DNA of 64,000 nt from the NCBI GenBank assembly GCA_014904985.1, contig MU128915.1:255415-319414 (forward strand), in the 5' to 3' direction. Below are positions 10,949 to 24,000 of the stretch, piece after piece; position 1 is the first letter of the stretch; each line of letters opens with the position of its first letter. The stretch is from Hydnum rufescens UP504. Its lineage: Eukaryota > Basidiomycota > Agaricomycetes > Cantharellales > Hydnaceae. The position numbers and the translations under genes were made by a program. Below the pieces are notes generated by a model. That model saw only the letters and a program-made list of their open reading frames with translations, was not told the DNA's origin and ran no database searches.

Positions 10949-12852
10949 TAATAATGATAGGGTTTAGTCATCCGTTCCCTTTCTTTATTTCACTCGTTAT
11001 TGTTTGGGTTTTTTGATGGACTACTGGTATGGACTTACTGCTCGTCATCACATAATCGTTACACACTACTCCTTATCACTAGTGTCACGGATTTATTCTT
11101 GGACTCTCTCTTCCTCTTCACGTCTCACTTTCATGCGCTCTCGCTGTATGCATGGCTTCGTCATTTTCCTAATTCCGCCCATGAATAAGTGAATCAGTAT
11201 TCTGTGGGATCGCATTGGATATCTTTGTATGCCTGTCACCCAGCATGTGGTATTCAGATAAATTGTGTCCCTGGGCAATTTGGCTGGATGAGGCAATGCG
11301 TACACCCTGGCTTGATCGTCCGATAGCCAGGGGGGAGATGAGGTCTATCTGCGAATTTGATTTTTTTTTCTTTACTGATACAGTAAAAGGAATATATGTA
11401 ATATTCCTCGGGGGCGAATAAGGGTGAGAATGCGAGAATCCTCAATGCCCAATACTGGTCGTCATCGACGGTCTTTTACCTCATCGTATTCATTCCAAAA
11501 TTGCTATAAGGGGTGGGAAATCTTACTAGAGTATCCATAAGAGCCTCAGGGAGGTGCTTTGTGAGCTTCACACTATCACACTATGAAAGGAGTGCTAGTT
11601 TTAATCAGAGACAGAGGACCACCAACCCTTCAGTGTATCCAGTCTGAGAGGACTCTACTGCTGTCTGCCTACTGTACCCACTTAAAGTCTAGCAGGGGAA
11701 ATTTTTCGTAACGTGACATTTGCGGAGCAGCAGGCGGCGGGGCACAGCCCCAGATCGATGCTTATAGGTCATGTACAACTCACACTACTACCTCCTCATG
11801 AGTCTCTCCTCCGATTCTTTTCTCTACAATCGACCCAACCAAGAACCCATTTGCCTAAAGAGTTTGAGTTGCAACCTGTTTTTTTTTTTTCCATGACTTC
11901 GCTCATTCTCTCATTTGTTCAACCATTCAATTGTCCGCTCGTTCTATCATTCGTTAAACCATTGGAGTCTTCACGGGTTCACTTCGTCTCCTTTTTTTTT
12001 TTTTTGGAGAAACCCCCTGTCCAAATTTAAAAAAGAACAGTTTCTGCGGCGTGCTCATTGACCCAAAAACCTCTATCCCAATGACCGACCTTTTCCAAGC
12101 GCCCGTGACACCCTACGGTAGCCATCACCGCAACGTGACACGGTTGCTATGGGTTCTAGCAATTTTTCCCAGGTTGTGACGCGATAAATTGTTAGATTTT
12201 GAGTGGATACAGTATTGTGACAGAGGGGATTCCCACGTGTTTAAATAGTATCAGTATTCGAAGCGCCGTAATGGGTGGTGAAGAGAGGCAGCAAGACCTG
12301 GGCCAATGGAACTAGCAGGTCCAAAAGTGGGGTTTTGACATATATCCAGGTGTGGATAGAATCTCCTCCAGTGTGAATGTTGTCATCTATGAGCGTCCCG
12401 CCAAGTTGGAGCGCCAATGGACAAGTGTACGTCTGTTTTTCTGCGCCGATCCACGTGGTGCAGTGTTCAAGTTTCGTCCTGACGGGGGCGAAGATGAGAT
12501 TTCTCTATTAGAATTGCATTCGCCTCCAGGCTCCCAGCGTCTTCGAGGTATTGCTGTTGAGATCTAAAAAAATGCGTGGTCGGTGAGGGCGTCAGAGGCA
12601 GCCATTGTGATTGTAAAAATTAGATCGCCATAGCTTATTTACAGATGCCAGCCGCTTTCCCACGCGCCGGATACCCCCACGCTAGTTTGTTTCGAGTTTG
12701 AACAACCAGGGCGCTGTGACATCCTCCATACGAGAAAACCTGCAAAAATCGCATCAGCCTTTTAGACATTTTCACGAACTCATTGACGATACCGACGCAC
12801 TGGTTTTCAACTATATCCCTAATACCCACCTCTTGACTGTCTTCTCCCTTGC
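10949..12852. other. Intergenic region with dispersed-repeat copy
   Basis: The 3' flank of glyoxal oxidase and the promoter of the channel gene. Poly-T tracts lie near 11880 and 11990. One copy of a dispersed element is at about 12100-12215. Short ORFs here (for example 12352-12567) lack support. Confidence 0.5.
12100..12215 (+). repeat. Dispersed repeat, copy A
   Basis: The segment ending TTGTTAGATTTTGAGTGGAT (within 12188-12207) and its upstream TTGCTAT/GTGAC words match the tract at about 54250-54358 in the same order and orientation. The last 30 bases differ at only about three positions. No coding capacity. Probably a small non-autonomous element or a shared relic. Confidence 0.55.
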
Positions 12853-15800
12853 ATGGCGGCTGCTGCACCTGCTGTACCTTGGAAACGATTGTTTAACAAT
12901 GGCGTTTCTGTCTCTTCAGCCCTTTCTAGTCCCTTATCAACGTCCGAGTCGCTTATCAATACCCTGGCTTCTTCGCTCTCGAACAGCGCTGCTGGTGCAT
13001 ACACTTCGACCGTCCCGACAGATACATCTAGTCTATATGCCTCGTCTACTACGTCTTCATCTGTTCCCCTAGTTTCTTCTTCCTCCTTCTCGGATCCATT
13101 TTCACGGACTTCCTCCTCACTCTCTACAACTCTCTCATCCGTACCAATTGTGTTTTTGGCCCCACTGACGGAATCAATAACAGTACCCACGACACTCACA
13201 GTCTCATCTTCAGCCTTCGTGACAAATACCGTCATTCTTTCTTTAGTACCAGAACCCACCACATCCTATTCCATCGTGTCCTCAGCACCAACCGCACGCG
13301 GCAACAATGCTCGGACGGTCTGTGCCGGGCATGGCCTCGATTCCATGTCTATCGGAGTCTTATCTACCATCATATTCTCCGTCGTGGTGGGAGCTATCAT
13401 CTGGGTTTGTTTGGTTCAGTTTGTGTTTAGTGGAATGACGTTTGTTCTCAATGCCATGTGGGATAGATGTTATTCGCGTTCTTGCGCCCTAAAATACCCC
13501 AATTGTACGCTCTTCGTGAATGGTTCATACGACCCGAGTGAGTCTATCCGCCTTCCCTGGTCGGTAAATTTATAACGAAGTCCATAGTCTCCGACCTCCT
13601 CCACTCGGACCTTCCTTTTGGGCATTTCTCTTCCCCCCAGTCCCACTTGTTCCCAAGATGCCTTCAGATGTGTCGGATTTAGGCGACTCAGATGCAGTGG
13701 ATGCTCGTCTTTTTCCTTCTGATGATGAGCTCAGTCAAAGGACAATTTGGATTGCCTTCCTCCTTGTTCTAGGATGGACATTTGTGGGCCTTGCTTCTGC
13801 TATCCCCCTGTATACCGTGGGCATGCCATGCACCGGTGATACCCTCCCTACCCCACGGTACGGTGGGCAGTATTCAGCGTTGCAGGATCTTTCCCTCATC
13901 CGGCTCCTTCGCCTGCTCCAAGATGGGAATGTATCCACCACCACTGCTGGTGGCAATGCACTCTCCCGTCGCCTTGTTGTCAACGGCATCGACCGAGCTC
14001 ACAAGGCGCGCGTTCGACTCCTCATCCTTACCGTTATCCTACTGGCAGTGTCGATCCTTCCCGCTCTGATCAAACTGCTCAGGGAATTCGAAAAACTCCT
14101 GGCGTTCCGCCGCCGATGGCTACATATCCGGTGCCAGGGCATGGAAATGGGCTGGCTGAGTGTGGACAAGACGCCTGGATTCGTAGGTCTTGGCGAGAGC
14201 GCTGTGAAAGATAGGTTTGCTAAATATGGCCTCGGTGCGTTGAGGGATGATCCGTCCAGGACGCCTTCTGAAAGGGAGGAGGATGATGCCCGAAGAGTGG
14301 GGCACCTGCGCGAAGTGAGTATGGCTGGGGACGAGTCCGAGGCACTCACCGCTCCCGCCGGTTTACGATCTGGTGAAGACGGGAATGAGATCAATGTCAC
14401 TAGTCTGTTCTCCGTTGTGTGAGTCCCATCTCTTTCCTATCTTGTTATCGTTTGTTTCTTTGATGCGCATTATGGATGATGGGCAATACTGACTCGCGGG
14501 GATACAGAGATACACAGGAGCTGGACGAGCTCATTCATGCTCGAGACGTTGTTTTGAATAACCTCGAGCAGGCCGAGTGCTTGTATATCAGCTCGTTTCG
14601 CATGTCGACGCCCGAACCGACTATTGCCTCGATGGACGAGATTGCCCCTTCTCCAGAGGAGCACTCGCACTCCAGCACCAGAAAGCGGCAGATCAGCCAC
14701 CCTCGAGCTCTCCAGACTATGCCAGTAAGACTCAGCTCTATTTTTTTATGGTTAAATGGCGATCGCCCATTGAACGTATTTTACTAGGGTCGCAAATCTC
14801 GGCAGCCATCGACATTCTCAAACGCACCGACCTCTTACACAGCGCCGTCGTCATACTATCGTCTGCGGGGCGTGCGTCGTGTCAGTACTGGGCCAATGGG
14901 CATCGCTCAGTCCGTGAACGACGCTGCACTTGCTGATGCTGACGAGTTTGGGCAACGCACCGGTTCCCGAGTGCACACCGCCCACCAGTCCGTTGCATTT
15001 GGGCGTCTTCCACAGGGGACACAGGGGCACGTACGCAGATCATAGAACGTCCAAGCCAGGTCAATCTCGCGCAAGGACCCAACTACGGCCCACCGACCTC
15101 CGCTGAGGAAGCAGAGTGGCTCGAGAAACGAGGATGGAACATGGTGCCAGACCGGACACATCTCCCTGAGATCCTGGAACGCTCGAGTTTCTGGTCTCGT
15201 TTCGGATTGGGTTTCCCACCCCGCGGGTCACAGATCGTGGTCCCACCCACAGTATCGTCACAGATCATGGTTCCACCTACAATATCGGAAGAATCGTTCT
15301 TCTCGCCACACGATTCGGACGGGTCCTCGGGAGTACATCAACGCGCTATGGAAACCCTCGCATCTGCTGCTGCTGCCGCGGGTGGCGGGTCATCGCTCGG
15401 CTTGACCTCTGCCGTTCATCGGCGCATGCAACAGCAGCTTCCCATTCCACGACCTTTGTCGGGGCTGCATCCAGTTCACCTTGAAACCCTTTACAACGAT
15501 ATCAGGAAGTGGCGCACACAGCTGAAGAAGTGCAATTACGATATTGCTGAGAAACAACAACAGCTGTATGACGATATCGCTAATGGGGTGTCAGTGCGTG
15601 GATGGTTGCTCCTCGGACGTGGCGTGCGGTTCCTGCCTGGTGTCCAGATGATCGAGGGGCGCAGCAAAGACGATGTGCGCTGGTCCGAACTACAGCACGA
15701 TGGTGGGGTCATCGGTCAGGTCTCGTTTTGGATCATTGTGGCTGTAGTCTCTTCGCTTCTTGCTGGTGCCCGTATGTTTTTTTTTTTCGGTGGCTTCTTG

Positions 15801-17424
15801 TTGCTAGTGTTCTGACCGAGTTGGCTATTCAACTAGTCATTCCTGTGGTGGGCCTTGTGTTGGCTTCTGGACCAAATTTTGCGCACTATTTCCCGTTCTT
15901 GAAGCCTCTGGTAGGTTATCATCGCCTTGGACCTGCACTTGCCACGACGTTGGCACCATCTCTCGCCGCGATTCTTTTCATCTGTGTAGGGCTCGGGATT
16001 GTTCACTGTCAGTTTATTGGCCATAGTGTTTTAAGTGGTGCAATGTTCTGACTGACCGTGTTGACTCCTGTTTCAGATGCCGCTCAAGTCAGTGGGTCGG
16101 TGTCAAACTCCAATACTCGGATGATGGCGTTCAAGGCCACTTCTTTGTCGTTACCTCCGTCGGTGGTGTTTGGTTAATCGCACTAAGTGCTATCCTATTC
16201 GGCTTGGAATCCTTGAATTCTCACTCAGGGGAGACGACGACGATATCGGAGGGTGCCGTCTACATCTCTGCGTTCGTTCTGGTCCTCTCGATAAATGCTG
16301 CTTCATTGCCCCTGGATTACTAATGTTGCAACCAGCACGATTATGGCGTGTGACCTGGGCGCAGTGGAAGGCGATTACGCCCCGTCAGACCTTTCGTGGT
16401 ATATACTCTTTCTGTGTCTTGTGCTTCATGATGATATTTATTCCTTGGTCGGTTTTCTCCCAGCTGCTTATCCAAGACCGTATAATCCTTCTTTCGGCAT
16501 GGGCGCCTGCATCCTTGGTGTATTCTTCGCAGCGACGCTTACGATGCTGTTCCCTCTGATTGGTCCTCCCCTCGTCGTTCTACTCTTCCTGACACTTGTG
16601 GCCCATCGCTACCTTGTAGGCTACGTGTATGGACGCACGGAAAGAGGCCAGTCTGGGGGTCTCTTACAGCTCTGGATTATTCGCCGGTTCGCCACCATGC
16701 TGGCCCTCCAGCCTCTTCTCCTTGGTCTTATCCTCCTGTCCCACCGTCTATGGACCCTCGCCATTGTTCTGCTCGGCTGCGCTGCGTTACTAGTCATTGT
16801 AGTTGAGCTATACACTGAAATTCGGCTGCGCGAGCCGGGGGTGAGATCGCTGAGTTCTGCAGCGCGCACCTCACTAGAAAAATTCACGCACGATGCGAAG
16901 AGGCATCAGGATTTCGGTGGAGATGATAAGGACCTGCCTGCGCGACCTGATGAACCGGGAACGTTCCCCTACCAGCGGTCGCGCACGTCAGTGGCTAGCG
17001 TGTTGGATATGATGTCAGTGACTCTGGCGATTGGGCCATCTGCTTCCCGTCCGCGAAGACCAGTTCCTCTCTGTAAGCTCCCCACCCCCATGTGTTCATT
17101 GGAGTATAGTATCCTGACTATTTGGCATAATTCTGTATTCCAGTGACGGAATCGATAGATGATCTCGTCTCGACGGCACGTGCTGTAGCCACGAATCCGG
17201 CCGCGGCCCCTCAGCTGAATCCTATAGATCCCATGGACGATGTTGCGGATTTGCTATATCCGCCTACCCTTCTCGCTCCCCCACCCCTTATATGGCTATC
17301 GAACGACACGGCAGGCGTTGCAGAATCTGAGGCCGGCGACCTGAGGCGGTTCCACCAGCTGGAAGCCATCCTCGATCTACCGACCTCACCTCCCCCACCG
17401 CCGCCAAAGGACATTCGTCGATGA
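12853..17424 (+). CDS. OSCA/CSC1-type stress-gated cation channel with Ser/Thr-rich N-terminus; frame breaks
   Basis: Exon 1 is 12853-13404, then 13467-13537, 13588-14418 and further exons to a TGA at 17422. About 160 residues of Ser/Thr/Pro-rich sequence come first. Next are the first membrane span (VLSTIIFSVVVGAIIW) and the family block FAFLRPKIPQLYALREWF with WAFLFPPVPLVPK, typical of fungal CSC1-like proteins. A long cytoplasmic loop (about 14500-15650) ends in LYNDIRKWR. The 7TM RSN1 core follows: VSFWIIVAVVSSLLAGALIP, LAPSLAAILFI, PLDYLMLQPAR and TFRAAYPRPYNPSFGMG. One base is missing near 16139-16146 (ATFFVVTSV) and one near 16318-16322 (PLDYLMLQP). The exon join near 14950-15050 is unresolved. 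Family members are Ca2+-permeable mechano- or osmo-sensitive channels; the role here is inferred. The last intron ends at about 17143. Confidence 0.82.
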
Positions 17425-18663
17425 CGATTATAATATGCATTTTATAGTAGCTTTTTTTTTTTTTGCTTAGGCTTTGGCTGCTTTGCTTTGCTTGCGATTG
17501 CTTGCTTGCTTGCTTTTTTTCTCATGAACAATTTTGGACGGACCGAATGAACCCAAAACGAACACACGAGGTCGCAGCGTACAATAGTAACATGTCTTGC
17601 GAACACACCTTCATTGCAGCTACATACAATACTATCATTTGCTACCTACAGTATACGTGGTGTGGTCTTGCTGTTGTTCCTGATTTTCATTGACTGACAC
17701 CCCGTACTCCGAGAGGTTGGTTGGTCGCATTGATAAGCCAGCCAACTACGATTTATAGTAATAAGCGCAGTACTCACCGTAAGGATAGTAGACGGATCTA
17801 GGTTTCTGGGGTTGCCATGAAGCGGGTACTGTACTACAAAAACTTCCGGATTCTCGCTCGATCAGTCGCCATCGATCCTGTGATTACAGCGGGCGTTGTG
17901 GCCCTTGATTTCTGCGGCGCATCAGAATTGGGACACGGGGAAACTCTATTCCTAATGCGAGATTCCGATCCCGTAAAAGTCCGGACAGGGAAGAATTACA
18001 CACACAATGAGAGGGTGGAAGGGAAAATGTGTATGTGAGCTTAGTTGAGTCAAAAAGCAAGAATGAAAAAAAAAGACTAGGTAACAATGTGCGAGAGATG
18101 CTGGGAATGAAACTTGTGAACGTAGGACTACAGATAAAAACACGCGAATGAGAAGGGAGCAGGAACAGTTGACGACAGAAGGGAAATGAGATAGAACACA
18201 TAAATTGCAACGAACAGGAAACCGGGTACGGGCATGGAACACGGAATATAGCTAAAGGCGCTGACTGATCTATTCTTCTAGCCACTTTTCGCCTTTTTTG
18301 ACATACTTATCGAGGAGGAGGCCGAGGATCCCTTATGACCCAGGTGAGAATGACAGAGGCGAAAAATTCGGATGATCGTTTCAGTCGAGCCTCAATTTGG
18401 TGCCGTAAATCGGGTGCCAAGGTGGAGTATGGTGTGGGAATGAGCGAAGTTGAAAAGGCTTTAATATGTTCATCTGAATCAGACCTATGGTAAGGTCAAC
18501 GTATCGATGAAGACCGTCCGAATACCTACCGAATAGTTGTGCTTGGTGAAAAAGTTTGGTCAATCCATGGGTATATACGGCCGGTGAGTCGAAACTAGAT
18601 ACGAAGGGTTGAGATAATGCAAGATGGGATTTTGAAAAGGTAAAACTAACTTTTTTCCACTCG
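17425..18663. other. Intergenic between convergent genes
   Basis: Contains a T-run with a (GCTT)n-like tract at about 17450-17520. Otherwise I see no gene-like structure. Minus-strand frames at 17884-18285 are Ser/Leu/Phe-rich, with no family signal. Confidence 0.45.
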
Positions 18664-20559
18664 TCATTCGATCAAATGTTCGGGAAACCTTGCCACTCCA
18701 TGATGTGACCTGCACGAATACTGCTGGGTGAATGACACGTGTTAAAGGGGACCTAGCAACTTACCCCGTTGCTTTTTCTGGCTGTGATGCTCTCCCCAAC
18801 ACCGAGCTTCTTGCCCACACTGGACAAGACACCCTCACAGACGTTAGTCCACTCATCCAAGCACTTTAGCCAGCGCTCGGCACTTTGGCGCCCTGCACCT
18901 CGGAAGAATTCGCTGCTCCCATTGACGACATCTTCCAGAGCACCATTCAGGACCTCCACACACTTCCCTTTCTCCGACAAATTGGTCAGTTTGGCTCCAC
19001 CCTGCGACCATACGTCATGGGGAACATATAGACGCCGCGTGAGAAAACCGCCTTGCTTGGAGGAAATGGATGTCGAGAGCAGCATCATGAGGTAGAAAGG
19101 CCCACGAAGTGGGTCCACTGGCGGACTCGGGGGCGGTGGGGTCGCCGCTGCACGCTGCGATTGAAAGTGGCCATTTATGCTCGTGGATGGCGTTGGGGTG
19201 GGTCCATGTACAGATTGGACGGTGATGTTTATGTTTGCATTGCCAGTGGGCGTACTTGCTCGTGCTCGCATGACTGGGGAAGGGATAGAGGCCCTGCGTG
19301 GCAATCCAAGCAGACTGGCGTTTGCCGAAGAAGAAGTGGTGGGCAACGGGGGCCTTCCTCCAATTGGTCCAGAGTTTGTTCCCGGCGCCGAAAGTCCATG
19401 GGTTGAGAAATCAGGAGGAGATACTTGTCCCCCTGGTAATGAGGGTCGCCTTCCAGGCTGCGACACGGCACGATGCCGACCGGTAGATGCACCAAGACCT
19501 ATGGCCACAGGAGGACGAGCTGTTGTAGGGGTCGTCGTTGGGGTGGGAGGTGGGGGTCCAGAAGGTGGAGGTCGAATGGGAGGAAGGACAGAAACTCGAT
19601 TTGAAGTTTGTTGGGTAGGTTCTGTTACGGGGCTTTCTACGGCGTCTACGGAACGCGTAGAGGGAATTTGAGCCCTTGGTGGTGGGGATAAAACCGGTAG
19701 TGACTGTGCTGGCGCTGGAAGTGCTTCCTGGCTAGGTGATGATATTGTTGAGACGACGTTCTGAGGAGAACGATGTTCATCGACAGAGATATTGTATATA
19801 TTACACAATACTTCCATTCGTTCAGCATACGTGTCATGCTACAGAGGGATTAGATAGCGATAGCTCAGCCACAGCAATGCACCTAGATGATACGTGTCCC
19901 TTACTATAGACTTCAACCGGCGTACTTCCTCTTCTCGGGCGGTAAGGGTACGGGATGGCCGTCCGCTTCCCTCTGAGCCTTCGCCAACCATGACTCGTTC
20001 CATCACTTCATTGAGAAGACTTACGCTTCGACTGTACGCAGCGACAGCTGCATGAGGATCATCGCCATCAGAGTCCAATTGAACGGCTTCCTGTGCTAGC
20101 TGAAGTGCCGCAATAAGAGCCCTACGTGATGATGGTCGAGGGGTGGTCCGAGGAGGGGATCTGGGTGAAGGAAGAGTGGTGATGGTCGAAGGGCGAGAGG
20201 GGGGAACAATTGAGGATCTTGATGGCACAGGATTAGGAGGCAGCTGAAGAGGGGGGAGGATTCTGGGGACGACGACCGGCATTGGAGGGGCGCGAAGGAC
20301 CAGCAACACTATCTCCCGTTTGAGTGATGCGAGGTGCCGGTTGTAAAGGGAGGTCTTCGTAACCTGAGGGAAACACCAGATCACCGCTCCCATATCTTCC
20401 GGAAGTCGGAAGGGACTGATGCTGGAGGGGTGGAGGCAGGGAGGACGCGGGTGGGGGACCAGGAGAGATAGGATTGCTCTGATGCCTAGCAACGAGGGTG
20501 ACCAACCCAATGTGCGAGTCCCGAGCCGAAGGCACTGAATATCGGTCCTCAGAATACAT
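18664..20559 (-). CDS. MIT-domain protein with long proline-rich linkers; one frame break
   Basis: Exons 20559-19905, 19838-18765 and 18709-18664. The start MYSEDRYSVPSARDSH at 20559 follows an in-frame TAG. An N-terminal Pro/Ser-rich region leads to a MIT three-helix bundle: LIAALQLAQEAVQLDSDGD, YSRSVSLLNEVMERV and, across the first intron, RRLKSIHDTYAERMEVL. A long Pro/Thr/Ser-rich linker follows, then a conserved-looking C-terminal helical part (LTNLSEKGKCVEVLNGALED, SAERWLKCLDEWTNVCEG). The N-terminal part joins the MIT frame only if one base is removed from the G6 run at 20251-20256. If the last intron (18710-18764) is retained, the protein would end SNGVSC at 18753. MIT domains bind ESCRT-III tails, so a membrane-remodelling role is likely but unproven. 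Confidence 0.7.
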
Positions 20560-21094
20560 CTAGCAGGAACAAGAGCAGGACAAGAATGAGGAAACACGCG
20601 AGTCCTCTAAACCAAATTCCCTTGATGGAGAGGTGGAACGGGTAATTCCGTTGAATACCGCAAAATGGTTCCGGTGACACAAGCGAAATTACGAGGCCTT
20701 GATGCAACCCCCAGGACCCAGGTAAAGCCCACGAAACCCTCGAGGCTGCTCGCGTCTCCGTAGATATCAACCAAAAAAGGCAACCACTTGTTCGGCAAAT
20801 ACCGAGAAGATGTTCATATTCAAGAACAGGGTGCAGTTTTCAACAACCTTGCAATCCAGAAGCCACTGTTCCCACGCATACTGGCCAGAAAGACATATCT
20901 ATCGCCGATAAGCTGGGTGTACAAGGGTAGATCTCTTCTTTTCACCTATTTTCGTTATCATGTCGGGTTGCTTGTACATACATAGAGTGCATTAGTAGGC
21001 AGTAAATCGAAAGCGGAGGAAGGGCTATTAAAATCATTGGAAAGCAAATCGTTAAGCTCGTATGACTGGTATGAAGAGGGAAGCATAGTCCAGA
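20560..21094. other. Intergenic, tandem genes on minus strand
   Basis: The upstream region of the MIT-domain gene and the 3' flank of the formin. I see no additional gene. Confidence 0.45.
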
Positions 21095-24000
21095 TTAGTG
21101 TCCTTCAGAGTCATCAAAAGGCTCCACCGAATTCGGTCCGTCATTACGCAATTTAACTGTCGGAGAGTCCGGCTCCCCTTCAGAAGAACGAGGAGACCCG
21201 AGATCTCGGGCTAAGCCTCCACTTGGATATTGGGCTTCGTCACTACCAATCACGGGTGGTTCTTCAGTGATTGCCAGTTCAGTAGGCGCATCAAGGGCAG
21301 GGCTACTGTCTATCGAAACCGTTGTCCGAACACTTCCCCGGCGAAGGCGAGAACGTCTAGATGAGCTCGGACCGGGATTAGGGCTCGAAATCGCGGGGTT
21401 CGGTGAAGGAGGCACAGAGTTGGCACTGAATCCATCCATCTTCAGTGCAGCGAGCATATCTTTGGCGATGTCTGCAGCCTCGCCCACACCGGGCCCCGTA
21501 AGTTGCGGGACAAGACGAGCCGCAGATGGCACGTTTGATTTCGAACCATTGCCTGCCACTCGGTTTCTCCGCGTCTTCCGCCCCACGCTGTCCCCGGCTC
21601 GTAGCTTGCTAAGAAGAGTATCCATGTCTTCTTGAGCCTTATGGTCGTCTACGCCTTCTGAAGCCTGTGCTCGAGTGGCACGTGCTTGTTCAGCCTGTTG
21701 CCTACGCTTCTCCAAGTTCGCACGTTCCTCAGCGGCGGTCTGGTTCTCGGTTTTGCATTTCTGCGTTTCAAATTCAAGTAAATAGTCATTGCATAGTCCT
21801 CTCACCACCCGAACAAACGCACCTTGTAGGACGTGACGAAATGTCTTGAAAATACCATAAAACTCAGATGAGGTCATCATCTTAGTCGTCCTCGCCATAA
21901 TACTTGAGCACCTCGGTGAATGTGGCGTCCGCCAAGGTCACCTGATCAACAAGATCCGCCAGACGATCCTTCCCTTCCGCCACGAAGCGCCACATCTTCT
22001 TGCCATAACGATCATCGGATTGCAAAGCTTCCACATCGGTAAAGTGTTCGCCGAGTTCGAGTCGTATTCGTTTCAGTCCGTCGCGCATCTCCATCAAATC
22101 TTTCCGCACATCCTGCAAATTTACTGGATGAAACGGAATGAGAAATATGAATATTGTGATCAGGATCTACGGCGAACCTCGATATGCGTCGGCTGGTGCC
22201 TCTAACTCATCAAGGAAATTTTCCATTGCTGGAAAGTGTTTGGCGACGGTGCGTTCCAAGAAATGCAATAACGTGGTATTATTTACGGATTTCGTATCAA
22301 CCAGCTGTACAGGCGTTAAGCGGCATTGACCAACACCAATAGAGTTTAAATACCTTGTTGATGCTGCTAACGCGGAAGCCGAAAGCACCGCCCTTTATGC
22401 CTGCACCGTTCATGAAGTTTCCAATAAGCAGAATAAGCTGTATAGAAACTGGTCAGAAGGTAATTTTTCAAAAAATTAGACACTCACACTCAATAATTCC
22501 TTGAAGGCAGAGGCATCTTGAAGGGCTTTGCCGGCGTCGACTAGCTTCTTCGATGACTGCATGGGGAAAGTGAGCCACGAACTAAACAAATAAATTTACC
22601 ACAGACTTGCATCGTCAACCAAACCGAAAGACTCTTCAAATTTAGCCTTGTACAACATGCCCTCCAACCTGGGGCCCAACCGATCAATCTTTATAAGTTG
22701 CACCATCAAGCGGTCCGACAAATGCAGAGTCGCTAATTCCTCCGGATCAGAATTTCGGTACACATTCAGCTTCCCAACCTCCATGACCAAGAATGAGACA
22801 ACTTGGAAGGCAGACATCGAAAGGTGATTACTCACTTGTTCAGGCGATGGCAACACGTCTTTCATCTCCTTCGAGGAATGACTCGGTGCAAAGCTCCGGA
22901 TCAAACTGGAGGATGCGAAGGGCGATTTCTTCAGGAGTTAGCTTCTTGACTCGTTGAATAATGATTTCTATAAACACAGTATCAATGACAGGGGAAGATC
23001 TGGTCGATGTGAGCCCACATACCAACGCGCTTCTTCGTTTGAGGGTCGAGCACACTTTTCAATTCAGCTCGTTTCCGAGCAGCTGTGTATGGAAAACATC
23101 AGCTGCGACCTCAAATGATGGATAACGAGTCATGTATGCACCGACAAGAGTCAAAACAAGCTGCTTCGCTTTGAAACCCTCCTCCATTTCTTGCCAGACG
23201 CCATCGGATTGGAGTTTGCTGATCCACTCCTTCTCCTTAGACGCGGCGGCCTCGTTGCTCCAGAGAGTCTTAGCAGCTTGTTGCTGGGGCAGCTTGTCCC
23301 ATTGAAGTTGCTTCATCCTTTGATTGGCATGTATCGGAACATCCTTTCGACTATTCAGCATACCTTGCAGCGCATTTGTCGATAGGGAAGAGCGGGCGGA
23401 GGTGGGAAGTGAGGAATTGGGTGAGGCCAAAGTGCGGAGTTTGGCAGACATCAATGGAGGGGGTGGTGGTGGTGGTGGAGAGCCTACGGATGCAATAGGT
23501 GAGATGAAACCAACTGGTGGGGGAGGGGGAGCAGGCGGCGGAGGCGGTGGGGCGGCGGAATTGGCGAAGATAGCCCGAGCTTTGGCGGAGGTGGTGGCGG
23601 AGGTGGGGGTGGAGGAGGGGTGGTGCTGGTGGATGGGAAGATGAACCGGTGGGATCCACAGTCTCAGAGGAACTAACTAGGATGGAAGAATTGTCGGCTG
23701 GACCAATGGTAGGGACGGCGGCTCCAGGAGGGAGGGTCTTCCCCATGCTGACCAGCTTATTTGCGAGTTGCTGGGAAAGAGGGACAGGACCGGTGGCAAA
23801 GGTCAAGCCCAGAGGATTCTTGGAATTCGGTAAAGCATCCATTGAACTGGCAGAAGTGGGAACAGTGTCATCACTGGCAGTATGCATGCTGTCTCGCGAA
23901 ACATCATACTCGCTATCTCGATCATCCCGTGATATCCCTGTTGATCCACTAGATGTAGAATGATGCAGATATGGCTGTAGAAGACCATTTGCCGGTGGTC

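Noticed and set aside
12352..12567. 71-codon plus-strand ORF near the channel gene
   Set aside because: No family signal, no splice partners, and it lies beside the repeat copy. Probably chance.
14940..15060. Clean exon join in the long cytoplasmic loop of the CSC1-like channel
   Set aside because: Candidate donors (GTTCCC, GTCTTC) are poor and a one-base error would explain it equally well, so no junction is claimed.
17884..18285. 133-codon minus-strand Ser/Leu/Phe-rich frame
   Set aside because: Low-complexity composition complementary to a purine-rich tract, with no motif. It lies in a convergent 3' flank.
18753..18755. Stop at 18753 as the end of the MIT-domain protein
   Set aside because: It lies seven bases after a strong GTAAGT donor with an acceptor 55 bases on. 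The spliced end at 18664 is preferred.
23460..23640. Frame changes in the formin FH1 region as real short introns
   Set aside because: No GT/GC...AG pairs of usable length. Restoring one C in each of two C4 runs gives continuous polyproline.
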